Origin: Akebia trifoliata
Lineage: Eukaryota; Streptophyta; Magnoliopsida; Ranunculales; Lardizabalaceae
Assembly: GCA_017979445.1 (NCBI GenBank)
Contig: CM030715.1
Span: 12,702,187 to 12,766,186, forward strand
Direction: 5' to 3'
DNA length: 64,000 bases
This document shows, one piece after another, positions 33,025-44,617 of this stretch. Position numbers and translations under genes: made by a program. Below the pieces are notes generated by a model. The model saw only the letters and a list, made by a program, of their open reading frames with translations. It was not told the DNA's origin and did no database searches. Positions within the stretch are counted from its first letter, which is position 1; every line of letters begins with the position of its first letter.

Positions 33025-33276
33025 TCAAAATCTGAGATTTGTGAGTGAGAGATTGAGCGAAGAATCGATGATTTTTATTCAAAATCCAATCGAGATGGAG
33101 AGAAAAAGTCAAAATCTGATATTTGTGAGTGAGAGATTGAGCGAAGAATCAAAGATTTTTGTTCAAAATCCAATAAAGATGGAGAGAAAGAATCAAAATC
33201 TGAGATTTGTGAGTGAGAGATGAGCGAAGAATCAAAGATTTTTTTATCAAAATCCGATCGAGAGAGAGAGTGTCAA
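33025..33276. repeat. Three tandem 84-bp units
   Basis: Units begin tcaaaatctgag at 33025, 33109 and 33193. The 84-bp period is 28 codons, which keeps a plus-strand frame open across the first units, but this side is antisense to the transposase and near the end of CACTA-1. Probably a subterminal repeat. Confidence 0.75.
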
Positions 33277-33551
33277 GTGATTTCGATTCTTCAATCAAAA
33301 TCAATCGATCAAGAGAGAGGTAGAGAGAAAAAGTCGAGTGAGTAAGAGTGAGAGTGAGAGTGAGCGAGAAAGAGAGATAGAGTCGAACAAAAAATTTGTG
33401 AGTGAAATAGAGAGAGTCAAGAGTTGAGTCGAGTTGAATCGTGGAAAAACAGTGATTTGAGATTGCTGGAATCTATCGCTTAAAACGATGGCTTGAAGCA
33501 GTCGTTTTTTCTACAAAACTAGAGTCACCATTTTCTCCTTATGAAATAGTG

Positions 33552-33840
33552 CTAAGGTGGAGATTGCTTTCTACTATAACAAAAGAAACTACCTAAAAGT
33601 AACCTATTTATACATTTTGAAATTCTATAATTGTTGTACAATGATAGATGATATTTTATATATCAAGCAGTGGATATTAGTTCCCACCAAAACAAACCCA
33701 ACGGTGAAGATCAATTCCCTCTAAAACAAAAGAAAAAACTACATAAAACTAACCCTTTCTATTTTTAAAATTGTATTGACATTATACGATGATAGATGAT
33801 GTTCTACATATCCAACGGTGGGAAATTCTCCCAACGATAA
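33552..33840. repeat. Tandem repeat, 284-bp period, right part
   Basis: Continues the unit interrupted at 28887 by CACTA-1, beginning with the duplicated CTA and aggtggagattgc. Ends in a partial third subrepeat (ccaacggtgggaa). Confidence 0.75.
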
Positions 33841-35519
33841 CCAACTAAAACCAACACAGTTATTGAAAATTACTCACATAATTTTTAAAATCCTAAAAGA
33901 CTTAAAGATCTTTTTCTCTTTGTAACTTACAGAATTTGTTCTCCTTCTGTTTTTTCATACAATTTAACATAGCTTCGTCTTTGTAATGTTTTTTATTTTT
34001 CAAATTTTTTGATTTTTATTTATTTATGTATTTTCTCTAAAATATGATGATTTGAAAAGAACAAAAAATTCAGTCGATTTTACCCTACCAATTGTATACG
34101 ATACTGGAAATTTGTGGAAGCAAACGTTTTTTCCTTCCCGTACAAGCAATATGTGCGTACAAACAAGGGTTATTGGAGGTATTTGGGATTATAAGGACTT
34201 TAATTTATGACTAGCGGGTATTTCTAGTTTGTCCATCTTCTATAATTTGCATTATTTATGTAGGTAAAAATTGTTTAATGGGTAAAGCACTAAGGATGAA
34301 TCTTCCAAAAAATCTTTCTTTTTTTTTTTAAAGAATGTTTGGTAGTAGAAATCGTGAGGCCTCTTTTTTAAAATATTTTCTTTAGATGACTTTTACAATC
34401 AATTAATCATGAAGCCCTGGAGGATTTTTAGGAAGATCTTTGTTGAATCGATTTTTAATAATTATATATTTTTAAAATTTTATTTTTGTTCTCTTTAATT
34501 TTTACTGGATTTCCTAATATTAAGGTATCTAACCTTGGCCGTAAGGACTATTAATAGAAGATAAATCTTCACAAAATCTTGCCTTCCTATTTTTATAAAT
34601 TTTGGTACTAGGAATCATGAGTTCTCTTTATTAAAATATTTTCATTACGAGAATTTTAGGAGGATCTTTATTGAGTTAATTTTTTATTCTATTTTTGTTC
34701 TTATTTTTTTTTATTGAATTTCCTAAGACAAAGGTAGAACATGCATGGGAAGATTAGTTATCTTTTTTATATTTTTTTTTATTTACAAATTTGGTAAAAA
34801 TTGTGGAATCTAGTTCATAGAGTTTCTTTAGAAGATTTTTAGGAGGATGAGTTAATCGTGGAAGCCCTAGATGAGTATTAGAAGGATCTTTGTTAAGTGG
34901 AAGCTAATGTTTTCCTTAAATTTTTTTATAGAACTGTTATGCCACCCCAACTTTTACTTATTATACCACAATTTCTTAAATTATTTATCACACCCCAATT
35001 AAAGATTAAAACACACTCTTCAAACATTACAAAGAGTTGGCTCAAATTATGATCTCAACATTACAAAACTCCACAATTTCAGTAGTTATTTACATTTATG
35101 AGTGATTTGTGGTGTATTGCATTTAACTAGGGTCCAATGATTTTTGAAATTTAAAAGAATTTGCACAGTTCAAACTTTGATTATTTACTCAACTAAGTCA
35201 ATTTGACTCAATTGGATTCTAAAATACTAGAAGTCAATTAATTAACTTTCCAAGAAATAATTTAGATTTTTTTTCAAAAGGTGAAAAATAATTTTTTAGA
35301 CTTGATCCACGTTGTTGAAAATGGACGACCACCGAACTCCAAAATTTAAAATTACTGAGTCAACTCAATTAGATTTTTTATTAACTATATTTTTTTCTGC
35401 TTAGTCACTATGGTTTATTAGCAAAAAATTCAAGAAATCTAGAGGGATGTGATTTTTGATTTATGGTTGTTCGACTTAATTGGATTTAATATTTACTTTT
35501 TTATTTTAATTTTTAAAGA
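33841..35519. other. AT-rich stretch without recognised genes
   Basis: Several degenerate repeats of the form aggaggatctttgttgag at about 34420, 34650 and 34880 suggest an old duplicated repeat. Nothing codes convincingly. Confidence 0.45.
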
Positions 35520-35760
35520 AGAAGGAATATTGAACGTGTAAGGAACAAATGCACAAAATGTATGTTATGTTTCTCAATTATTGTTTCAAAGAGAAAAAAG
35601 AGGAGTTATTTGATATTTTATCGAGTCAATTAAATTTTCAGGAATATTCAACGTGTAAGGACCACGTGCATGTGTCACAAGTGTCATAGGCACAGAATAT
35701 TCAATGTCTAAGGAACAAATGCACGAAATGATCCATGGCGTAGGCACGGGCATCCTCTAG
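35520..35760 (+). mobile_element. Possible Helitron 3' end
   Basis: Ends ...CTAG at 35757-35760 followed by T, with a GC-rich possible hairpin about 10 bases before it (CCATGGCGTAGGCACGGG, imperfect CCATG/CACGG stem). Plant Helitrons end in a hairpin plus CTRR and insert between A and T. Three related subrepeats (aatattcaacgtgtaagga) at about 35525, 35642 and 35696 precede it. I could not find the 5' end or a Rep/helicase. Confidence 0.35.
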
Positions 35761-37019
35761 TATATATATATCATGATCCACTATAAATAGTCAAAATAAA
35801 CAAAGTCCGAGATTAACAAAACTCCAAAACTAACCCCAGAACCAATCCCACACAAAAAATCTATACAAACATATTTACATCTTCAGATATCTTCCTAATA
35901 CTCCATTATGATCCATGGCTAGTGGTCATATCCATCAACCCATCCTCTTGTGGTTCCACCGAAACCAAGCATACATAACCTACTACTGTCTCATTAATTG
36001 ATAACGACTCAAAGCATCTCTTAGTAAATCTTCCAACGTATCTATCTAGAGTAGCATCTTAACTTTACTTTGGATTTCGAACAGAATCACAAATCCGGTA
36101 ATTGAGGAGTAAAGTAGGTGAGTAATAGGTATGTTAACTAGTAGAATAGAAACACAATAATGATTGTAGGATGAATGAGTAATCATGTTAGAAATCTTAA
36201 CATACGATATAGATACGTGAGCTTCAAAACCTTTGGGAAGGATTGAGCTCATTTACACGGGTTTAGGAGTCGTCACCATTCAATTAAGGTGTAAATAGAC
36301 ACCATAAAAAGGTTTTATAAAATTTTATTTTTTGGCTTTTAGTGACTCACATATCCAAAAGATAATTGGGAAATGATCTACCTAGAAATCTAAGGTAAGG
36401 AGGTTTAGTTGAGGGACAGGGAAGGTGATATGCACGTTGTCCCTCCCATCCTAAGATGGGTTACCAATAGATAACCAGATGTAAAGATTAAAAAACTACT
36501 TTTGGGATTTTTGAAGATAAAGAAAGTTATAGAAAACTAGGGAAAATTAACTATAATTTTGTTTTTAAAAATGGACAAATCAATATGATGACACTATAAA
36601 AATTAAGGCTTTTAGAGGCTCATATTTGGGCGATTTCGTTGAATCGTCGAGATAAGCCAATTGAAATGGGTTTTTGGAGGCAGTTTCATTGGAAATACCG
36701 TGGAAGAACCAACGTAGATCAATTGGAGGCATTTCCGTTAGAAACACCACTGAAGAAGAAAAAAAATGAGAATTTAATGGTGGAAATCTGAGGTCTTTTT
36801 CAAGAATCGTCGAGATAGGCAAGATAGTAGATCGTTGGGAAGCGTTTCCAATGGTCATTTTGTGAACCGCAATTAGAAACTCCAAATCGAGGCCCCACCA
36901 TTACAGAGATGAAGAATCGAGGAGTCTTCAATATGGTGCTTTCGTGGTCTCCAATTTGGCTGTAAGTTTTTCGTTTCCTCTTCTCCTCCCTCCCTCTCTT
37001 CCACTCCTACTATATATCT
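35761..37019. other. AT-rich stretch without recognised genes
   Basis: Begins with TA repeats. A 101-codon minus-strand frame (36580-36885) and a 68-codon one (36046-36252) show no known motif. 36250-36480 vaguely resembles Tat LTR ends, too weak to call. Confidence 0.4.
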
Positions 37020-37600
37020 CTATTCCATTCTCTAACGATCCCCTTCTTTAACTATTTTTCAAGGTTGAAGAAGAAGAAGAAGAAAAAAAGAAAAAGAAAA
37101 AGACGAAAAACTGAGGGTTTTTGTTCAAAATCCAAATCTGTCGAGAGTTGGAATAGGTAATTTTTTTTTCCCTTTTCTCTGTATCAATTGGTTTTGAATA
37201 ATTTTTTATTTTTATTTATTATTAGGGCAACGTTGATTAAATTTTATTTTTTTATTTTTTTAGAAAATTTTATTTACAGTATTTTATTGACCCCAAAAAA
37301 CCAAATCTCATTCTCTAACAATTTCTCAAGGTTGAAGAAGAAGAAGAAAAGGAAAAAAGAAAAAGAAATGAGAGTTTTTGTTCAAAACCTAAATCTGTCG
37401 AGAGTTGGAACAGGTAATTTTTATTTTTTTCCCTTTTCTCTGTATCAATTGGTTTTGAATGATTTTTTATTTTTATTTATCATTAGGGTACAATGCTGAT
37501 TCAAATTTATTTATTTTATTTTTTTCAGAAAATTTGATTTATAGTATTTTGTTGATCCTAGATAACCAAATCTCCTAAACTTTTATTGTATTGCTCACTT
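37020..37600 (+). repeat. Tandem duplication, about 267-bp period
   Basis: The segment from aaggttgaagaagaagaa at 37061 recurs at 37328, including the GAA-rich part, tctgtcgagagttgga and a T-rich part after caggtaattttt. Each copy looks like a 5'UTR or exon followed by a splice-donor-like gtaa, but no protein family is recognisable. Confidence 0.7.
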
Positions 37601-37877
37601 TCTATATATCATGTAAGTAGTCACCCCTCTTCTCAAATCCTTTCTTGTTCTATTTTTCACATTTATTTTTTTATATAATTATTTTTATTTACTTTTGTTT
37701 GATCGCCTACTGTGAAAATGTATGAATTTTTGAGTTCTAATTTTCCCTTTTCGTGTTGTTTTTAGCACAATTTGTAAGGTAATTTGTACTGTTTTTTGAA
37801 GAAAATCGGAGGCGTTTGAATATAAAAATTATAATGTAGTTGAATATACAATATTATAGATGATATTTATATATGTA

Positions 37878-39652
37878 TGTAGACACCCCATTTTTGCATT
37901 CGCCTGATTAATCAACTCGTCAACCCAATCGCAATGATTCCCAATGATAGATGTTTATTCCATTACTTTATTTTGTTACCAGAAATGTTTCAGAAATCCG
38001 GATGAGGTATCTCGAACTGACAAAACATTAGAAACCACGCTACGCTAGGAAAATACGACCCCAGAAACTTAGAAATCATTATTTTTCAGACAAAAAGAAG
38101 CTTCACGATAAAAATCACTAAAAAATTACTAAATTACCAAAATACCCCTAACCTTAAAATACCCCTAGAGCCTACATTACGATTAGAAAAACTCATTCAA
38201 ACACATAAAATAACAAATCGAAACCAAATAAATCATTTCGCCAATTTTCACAGAATTTGACAAAATTACGAAAATGCCCCTCATAAAGTTCACAACCATT
38301 TCACATAAAAAATTTCATAAATGACACAAACTAATATTTCCATTGAATTCCTTACGAAAAATCGATTCTAAAACATCCTAGAACATTAAAAACCGACTTA
38401 AAACGTGAAAAGTCCTCTCTGGGGGCAAAACGGTAATTTCATAATTTTCATAATTAAAATTTTCGAAATTAATAAATAAAACATTAAATAATTAAAGTGA
38501 AATATTAATGAAATTAATTTAAAATTTTGAATTAAAATAATCGATCAATCGGACTTTCAAGTAAAATTGTTGAGGGTTCGTGAGATATTTCTTTAAGGAC
38601 CCCTCCATTTGGGGGTCCAAAGAATTAAAGATATAATAGAGGGGGGTTCTCCAAAAATTTAAAGTCAATCAAAAAAGACTAAATTTAAGGTATTAAAGTC
38701 AATCAAGTAAGACTAAATTCAAAATTAAAGTCAATTAAGCAAGACTAAAGTCAAGATATTAAAAGTCAATCAATTAAGACTAAAGTCAAAATATTAAAAG
38801 TCAATCAAATAAGACCAAAAGTCAAAAACCCTAATAGAGTTCTAATTAAATAATAACTCTATTTAATAGAGTTCTAACTAAATACAACTCTACCAAAAAT
38901 AATTCTAATTAAAATACAACTCTATCAAAAACAATTCTAATTAAAATACAACTCTACCAAAAACAATTCTAACTAAAATACAATTCTAATTAAAAGAACT
39001 CTAATTAAACACCAACTCTATCTAAATCAACCCTTAAAAAAATCTATAAATAGGGGTGCTCACACCCTATTTTCGTATCAAATCATAAACCCTAAGAGAA
39101 GTAGGTCAAAAAGCCCCCCTAGCCTCCCATAAATCCTAGTTTTGGAGTCCCAACTCCTTACCTAACACCCATACTTCAATTTTAGCCAAAAAAATACCTA
39201 AAAGCCCTTCAAAAACACCTCAAAACCCATAATAAACTCGAAGAATCCAGATCAAAAAAGAGATGCCTTGCCTCGGAGATCAGAAATCAAATCCGGAGAC
39301 AGAACGAAGTAAGGAGTACGGTACAAGGAGCAATTTTTGTCGGATCTGAGGGAACAAGGTCTTTGCTATCGGAAAGGTATAATTTCTTACTTTTTTTTAT
39401 TATCTAGGTTTTTTTAGCAATGTAACTTATTTGGAAAATTAGTAGAGATCGACGTTTACCGGGCGGGGTTGGTGCCTAACACCTTCCAACCCCGTAACGT
39501 GATCCCCGGACCCATATTTTTCTTTCGTAGATTACTTTATTTTCTTTTTAAAGTCAAAATTCGGTTCCTAGACCGTAATAACTAGGTGGCGACTCCCAAA
39601 CCTCAAAGTTCAAAAGCGGATCCGCGCACCCCGCGGATCGAGGTCGCTTTCA
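37878..39652 (+). repeat. E3 5' LTR (1775 bp)
   Basis: TGTAGACACC to CGCTTTCA. Contains W-boxes, TATA (39045-39052), GGTGCCTAACACCTTCC (39471-39487), an internal TGGCGACTCC (39587-39596) and a hairpin GATCCGCG-CACCC-CGCGGATC (39619-39639). Confidence 0.95.
38663..38825 (+). promoter_or_regulatory. W-box cluster in E3 5' U3
   Basis: Eight AGTCAA hexamers (TTGACT on the other strand) in 163 bp. The 3' LTR cluster is at 48753-48914. Confidence 0.6.
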
Positions 39653-39653
39653 G

Positions 39654-39672
39654 TGGCGACTCCACTGAGGAC
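39654..39672 (+). promoter_or_regulatory. E3 primer binding site
   Basis: TGGCGACTCCACTGAGGAC, one base after the LTR. Matches the E1 PBS and the Tat/Ogre type. The first ten bases also occur inside the LTR 67 bp upstream. Confidence 0.8.
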
Positions 39673-40412
39673 CATTGAGGATCAGACTTGAAAAATCCCA
39701 AATATGGGATGCATTGCCAGTAGGACATTTTTTATTTGATTTTTATTTATTTGTTTATTTTTATCATTCTTTTTTGCTTAATTATGGATCATTTGTTTGG
39801 ATTCCGAATACTTTATTTTGGCACATTTTCATGGTTCAATCTATGATCATTCAGAATGACCCTAAATAATGCAGGATGTTAAGAGGATAATAGTTTGAAA
39901 AAAATGATTGTTGAACCATTCTCACTATTTGGTTTATTTTATAATTTTTGGTCGTATTATTTTTCTTGGCATTATTTGATTTGATTTTGGATAATTCATT
40001 GTGGAGTATTTTTTTTTATGATTCAATGTAGGGTTGTTTTGAGATGATCCTAAATAATGAAAGATTCAAATTGACATAAATTGAGGATGGAATGATGATG
40101 GTTGAGATGAGAGTTATGATTATTTAAAAATAAATAAAAAATTCTTTGGATGATTTTTTTTGGCACGTTACTAAGCATAGGCAGCAAGTTATAGAAAAAA
40201 ATTATTTATGAGTGATGCACTAAGAAATAAAAAAATTTCCTTTTTTAATGTTGTTCATGATGAGGAGAGGATTTCAAGAAAAAAAAATAAGAAAAAAATC
40301 GCAAAAAAAAAAAAAAATTCACGTGGTGTGCCATTAGCAGAAAATAGCTTTTGTTGTTTTTATCATCTTCTCCATGTGTTTAAAAACGGAAAACAGTAAG
40401 AGGAGAGGACGT

Positions 40413-40461
40413 CCTTCTCTCTCTCTCTCTCTCTCGTTCTCTCTCTCTCTTTTTCTCCTTC

Positions 40462-40505
<44 letters not shown>
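40413..40505 (+). repeat. CT microsatellite
   Basis: Nearly uninterrupted CT dinucleotides over about 90 bp, common in plant 5'UTRs. It precedes the kinase fragment by about 200 bp. Confidence 0.9.
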
Positions 40506-40507
<2 letters not shown>

Positions 40508-40710
40508 TTTATTTGTTGGGTTTCTTGAGATTAACAACAATGGCAGCAACATATATAAATGAACATGTGTGCTGTTAAGCAACAACAAGAATGGTGAAAA
40601 GAGAGAGAGAGAGAGGAGATTTAATTTTAATGGTGAGAGAGGTGGAGAAGAAAGGAATGCAAGTTGATAAGGACGAACTCCAAAAGATTCTTGGCGAGGC
40701 TAATATTAGC

Positions 40711-40854
40711 TAAAATGTAGAATCAGATCAAGCAGTTGCAGTCAAGATATTGGCTAAGAAAAGAATTCTAGATCTCAAAATCACTGATCAGATGAAGAGG
40801 GATATCAGGATTTTGAAGTTCTTAAAGCATCCGAATGTGGTCAGATTACATGAA
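40711..40854 (+). pseudogene. CIPK/SnRK3-type protein kinase fragment captured by E3
   Basis: Frame reads VAVKILAKKRILDLKITDQ, then MKRDIRILKFLKHPNVVRL, then a stop. This covers kinase subdomains II (the AVK lysine), III (helix C; KRDI where the family has KREI) and IV (HPNVVRL) in the form typical of CBL-interacting kinases, which relay calcium signals. No glycine loop or catalytic loop is present, so it is a fragment of about 45 residues. It runs in the direction of E3 transcription and has no intron. The preceding frame (MVREVEKKGMQVDKDEL) is unknown. Confidence 0.75.
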
Positions 40855-40857
40855 AGA

Positions 40858-41190
40858 TCCTGAATCGTAATCGATATCTGCTGATGAGATCTTCTTCAAT
40901 GGAAAGATCAGCCCAACTTACCCTATCTTCAACAACACCAAGCCAACAATAAAGATCGATAATTGAACTTTCGTTGAGAAAGCTCTTGATCAAAGAATGC
41001 GATCATCCGTCATCATCGTCATCGAGATCTGACGGATTGGAAAGAATTCCCACGGGAATTTACTGTGTTTGGACTCCGAAATCTGTTAAAGAGGCGTTGG
41101 ATAAATGCAAGAAAAGCAATTCGACTAGATTGTAGAAACAATGGAAGATCCTTGATCTTCTCAACAGGTGCGACAGTGAAATCTAGAATT
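40858..41190 (+). pseudogene. DUF1645-like host gene fragment captured by E3
   Basis: Blocks SISADEIFFNGKISPTYPIF, then SLRKLLIKECDHPSSSSS, then IPTGIYCVWTPKSV and KCKKSNST, followed by KQWKILDLLNRCDSE. Their order and wording match what I recall of plant DUF1645 proteins (ADEIF..G.I.P.YP.F; YCVW.P; KKSNSTGSSK.W...DLL.R..S). Role of that family is poorly known. Nonsense codons lie before SISADEIF and after NSTRL, and there is a frameshift between the first two blocks. It follows the kinase fragment directly, so two unrelated genes are joined. Confidence 0.6.
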
Positions 41191-42439
41191 CTCCCTAAAA
41201 TAAATCTTTTTGCTGCTCGCATCTGCAATTCGGATTTTAATTTCTCCATGTCATCTGATCGAACCAAAGCTATTCTAAAAACTCTCAATAAAGATTCTTT
41301 ATTTCTACGAATTCTGGATTTTTAAGGGGGAAAGGAAGACCTAGAGCAGTTGAAAGAGAGGTTCTTTGGTAACAAAGATCACATAGAAATAAGCAATGGG
41401 GTTGATGATGGGTAGGAGCAGATTTTTCGAATTGACTTTTCAGTCGGAAATAGAGCAGTGGCCACATAAGATCAGCTATTATGTAGAGGAGAATAAATCT
41501 GAGAAAAGGAAAGGCGCGATGTTTGTTGTGCTGAGAGAAAGGGGAGAGATTGAGTGGTGTGTGGATGTGTGATTTTGTGTATGACGGCAACAACACAAAA
41601 ATGGTTATGAGTGTTGTTTGTGCGGCCAAAGGAAAATTGTTTCAAAAAGTTTTCTTTAACAAATCATGCGAGTGTCCCACCCCAAATTTTGAAAATCAAA
41701 TTCTTTACTAAGGTTTTTTTTACCACAACAGTATAACCTAACTCACTTAGTAAGATTTTATTTTTACTATGGGTCGTTAAGCTCGCACGTAACATGAACC
41801 AATGTCACCAATGCAATGTGTTTTGAAAGGAAAATTTTCAATATTTATATATATTCTCTCTTTCAATGAAGAATACTAGGACTCTATATACTTGGATCTA
41901 AGACTATTATTTTTTAATATTGTTTTTGGATCCAAATATTTTTCTTGAAATTTAGAAAGCCGTGGCATTGGATTATCAATCACATGGGCCCAATGATTCA
42001 TTGTAAAATTTGAAATCTTAATGTGGTAGTCAAAGTAAATGAGAACGAGAAGTTTGTTGAGTAACAATTTTTTTTTTATAAAAAAAAATAAGGAAGAGAC
42101 ATCGCTCCTCATTTCTACAATTATTAATCTATCCTGAATTCAATGTCCATTGAAATCCCAATTTATTTTGGGTCACCCAAAACGATCATTTATTGGACCA
42201 TAGATAAAAAAAATACATTTTGTGTGCCTATTTTAATATTGGATCTGATTGATTATTCTTTGTGCCATACTGATTGATTGTCCATCTAAGTTGCCATGAT
42301 CTGATTGATATATTTCTATGATGTGCACGCTTTGATCTTGAACTGGATGTTTTGGATATTTTTCATATTTTTTATTAATATTTGATATCTATATGTTGAT
42401 GGTTTGATGATCTGATCTGGCCCACGGGTCCATTTGTTT

Positions 42440-42990
42440 GAAAAAGGCCTCGGGCACACCCCACCCTGTTTTGCACACACCACATGCACGTTTACTGTTT
42501 TGCACACTTACACGTCCTATATAGCCAACGTGGCACTAGTGCGTGGCCCGGTCTCTTCGGAGATGTGACGTCATTCATGAAAACCACAACTCCAGTCACG
42601 TACTTTAAGGTATATCAAACTGGGGCATCAATACCGTCTGATCAGGTGATTCTGAAAGGTATATTGATGCACCCAAGCTGGAGCGACCTGAGCCTTTGAC
42701 CTATTGTGAGCCACACAGTCACATGTCTCGATTGCCAACGTAGTACTAGTACGTGGTCGGTCCCCTCGTGGGATGCCAAACCATTTATGAAAGCTACAAC
42801 TCTTGACTCATACCCATAGGTATGTAAAAGATAATCTGAGTATATCAATTGCACTTCTTGGTCAAAATCGGTGTCTAAGCAAGATCTTGCCCCGCTGTAC
42901 CTTACTGTACGAGGGGGATAGACTACGTCTATTCTAGACGAGAGGTATTTAAGTGGGTCCTTGCTCAGCATTGTGCGCCATCTTTCAACT
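42440..42990 (+). repeat. Conserved leader block with two palindromes (E3 copy)
   Basis: GCACTAGTGC at 42533-42542 and GTACTAGTAC at 42743-42752, spaced 210 bp. The antisense frame (42642-42971) matches E1/E2 for its first 47 or so residues and is then frameshifted. Confidence 0.8.
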
Positions 42991-43194
42991 GGAGATCAAA
43001 CTGACTATTTTTGGCTTCAGAGAAGTGAGTTGAAGTTTTAGATTATCACCTATACGGTATATCAAACCAAGTCACCACGTACTGTCTGATTGAGTATGCT
43101 CTAGAACTATATAGGGGTACTTGGACAAGGGAGTCTAAAAACCTCCCTTATAGGTCACGACTCGAACTTATCGTGGGTGTTCCCGGGTTATTTA

Positions 43195-43330
43195 TTGAAT
43201 GATGAGATAAATGTATGTGAATGATGAGATCAAAACGCATGTGAATGATGAGATGAATGTATGTGAATGATGATATCAGAATGCATGTGAATGATGAGAT
43301 GAATGTATATGAATGATGAGATCAGGAATG
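43195..43330 (+). repeat. Short tandem repeat, about 22 bp, six units
   Basis: Variants of gaatgatgagatgaatgtatgt. E2 has only one or two units at the same place (18001-18050). Confidence 0.75.
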
Positions 43331-44438
43331 TGCGGGTTTGTCCTCAAGGATAATTTTTTTTTTTATTGTTTAACCTGATTTGAAATTACAGTATCACTGG
43401 TACACCAACCCAATAAAAAATCCATTTTAAATTTGTCAGTCCATCTCGATCCAACGATCATTATGGGCCAGGCCATTTAAGTAGAAATAGGAATCAAATT
43501 TTAAAAGAGAAAAAATGCTTTACGAAGGGAAAGTATTTTTCAGAAAAAGTGTTTTCCAAAAGAAGTGTTCTTTAAAAAAATATTTTCCAGAAAAAGTGTT
43601 GTTCTCTAGAAAAAATGTTTTCTAAGAAAAAGTGTTTTCCAGAAAATATTTTCCATAAGAACAAGATTTTTCAAGAGAAAATGCTTGCCAAATAAAAAAC
43701 TATTTTTCAGAGAAAAAATATTTTCCAGAAGAAAATGTTTTCCATTAGAAAAGAAAATGAAGGAAAAATGATTTACAAAAGATCAATTTTTACATGGAAA
43801 ATTTTTGAAATATGTTTTTTACCAAAAATCTATGTTGCATGGACCTTGTAAAATTATCAAAATATATTTTTCTAAAAAGAAAATGATTACAAAAAATAGT
43901 CAGAATTGTGAAAATTGTTATTTAATAAAAACATTATTTTCAAGAGTGCAATAAAATTATTTTCCTTCTGAATAATCATTGAATGAATGAATTGTTTAAT
44001 GGATTGGTGCACAAAATTCAATAAAATCTCAGGGTTCATTTAAAATGTTATCAAAGGGGTGACACTGAAATTGGTTAAATTCATCTTCAAAGAGGTTTAA
44101 GGGTTATCATTGTATCTAAGCTCAATCGTCCATCATCTAGCTAGGGTTGTAAATCCGATCAGTTAGAGTAAACGTCAATATCAAGTCAACAGTCAGAAAT
44201 GACCTCAAAATTTCTCAACATCGTCCAGTTATTTTTTGAAGATCATAGTGCTTCAATCCTACCGGTTGTAAGTAATATCTCAGTCCTCAGTCCTAATCAA
44301 ACTCGTGTGGGTAATTGTCTTGAGTTTTCATGAGTCATTTGGGTTAGCTCGAATCCTTTTTTTCAGCAAGGTCATGTCTTCCTTAGATTGAGTCTACTCT
44401 TTCCTATTGAGTCAAGTTAGTTCATCGAGTCTATAGAG

Positions 44439-44617
44439 GTGTTTGTTGCCCCATCTGAAATTGATCGGATAAAGAAAATTTTTGAATACCTCGAGCGCAT
44501 TAACGAATTAACTAATAATTTGATAGATTTCTTTTCTAAACAAAATATAAGAGTCGGACTCTACCTTTAATCGAGAAAGGAAAGGTCTTTGACCTCGAAA
44601 CAGAAAATAATTCCTAA
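44439..44617 (+). pseudogene. E3 gag N-terminal remnant
   Basis: Homologous to 19120-19308 of E2, including GTG at the expected start and EYLERINEL-type sequence. Small deletions break the frame near 44540-44570. The junction to integrase sequence (aggaacacgaggggataa) matches E2. Confidence 0.5.

Larger units (their letters stand above)
28888..33551 (-). mobile_element. CACTA-1 (En/Spm-type), internally deleted, 4.7 kb
   Basis: On the minus strand it begins CACTATTTCATAAGGAG at 33551; the far end reads CATTACGTCATAATGAG on the plus strand at 28888. The ends match as terminal inverted repeats, and CTA is duplicated at 28885-28887 and 33552-33554. The unit at 28592 shows the uninterrupted site. 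Holds only the N-terminal part of a TNP2-type transposase; the catalytic part is missing. Subterminal copies of a cgactg-type motif occur near both ends. Solo LTR X is inserted in it. Confidence 0.85.
39673..42110 (+). other. E3 leader, first part
   Basis: 39673-40170 follows the E1 leader. 40171-42110 has no match in E1 or E2 and contains a CT microsatellite, the kinase and DUF1645-like fragments and, from 41190, about 900 bases I cannot place. Short open frames at 41019-41629 overlap the gene fragments or lack motifs. Confidence 0.65.

Noticed and set aside
36250..36480. Possible degenerate Tat-type LTR end (ggagtcgtcacc, then ggtgatatgcac)
   Set aside because: Only short resemblances; no boundaries or duplication found.
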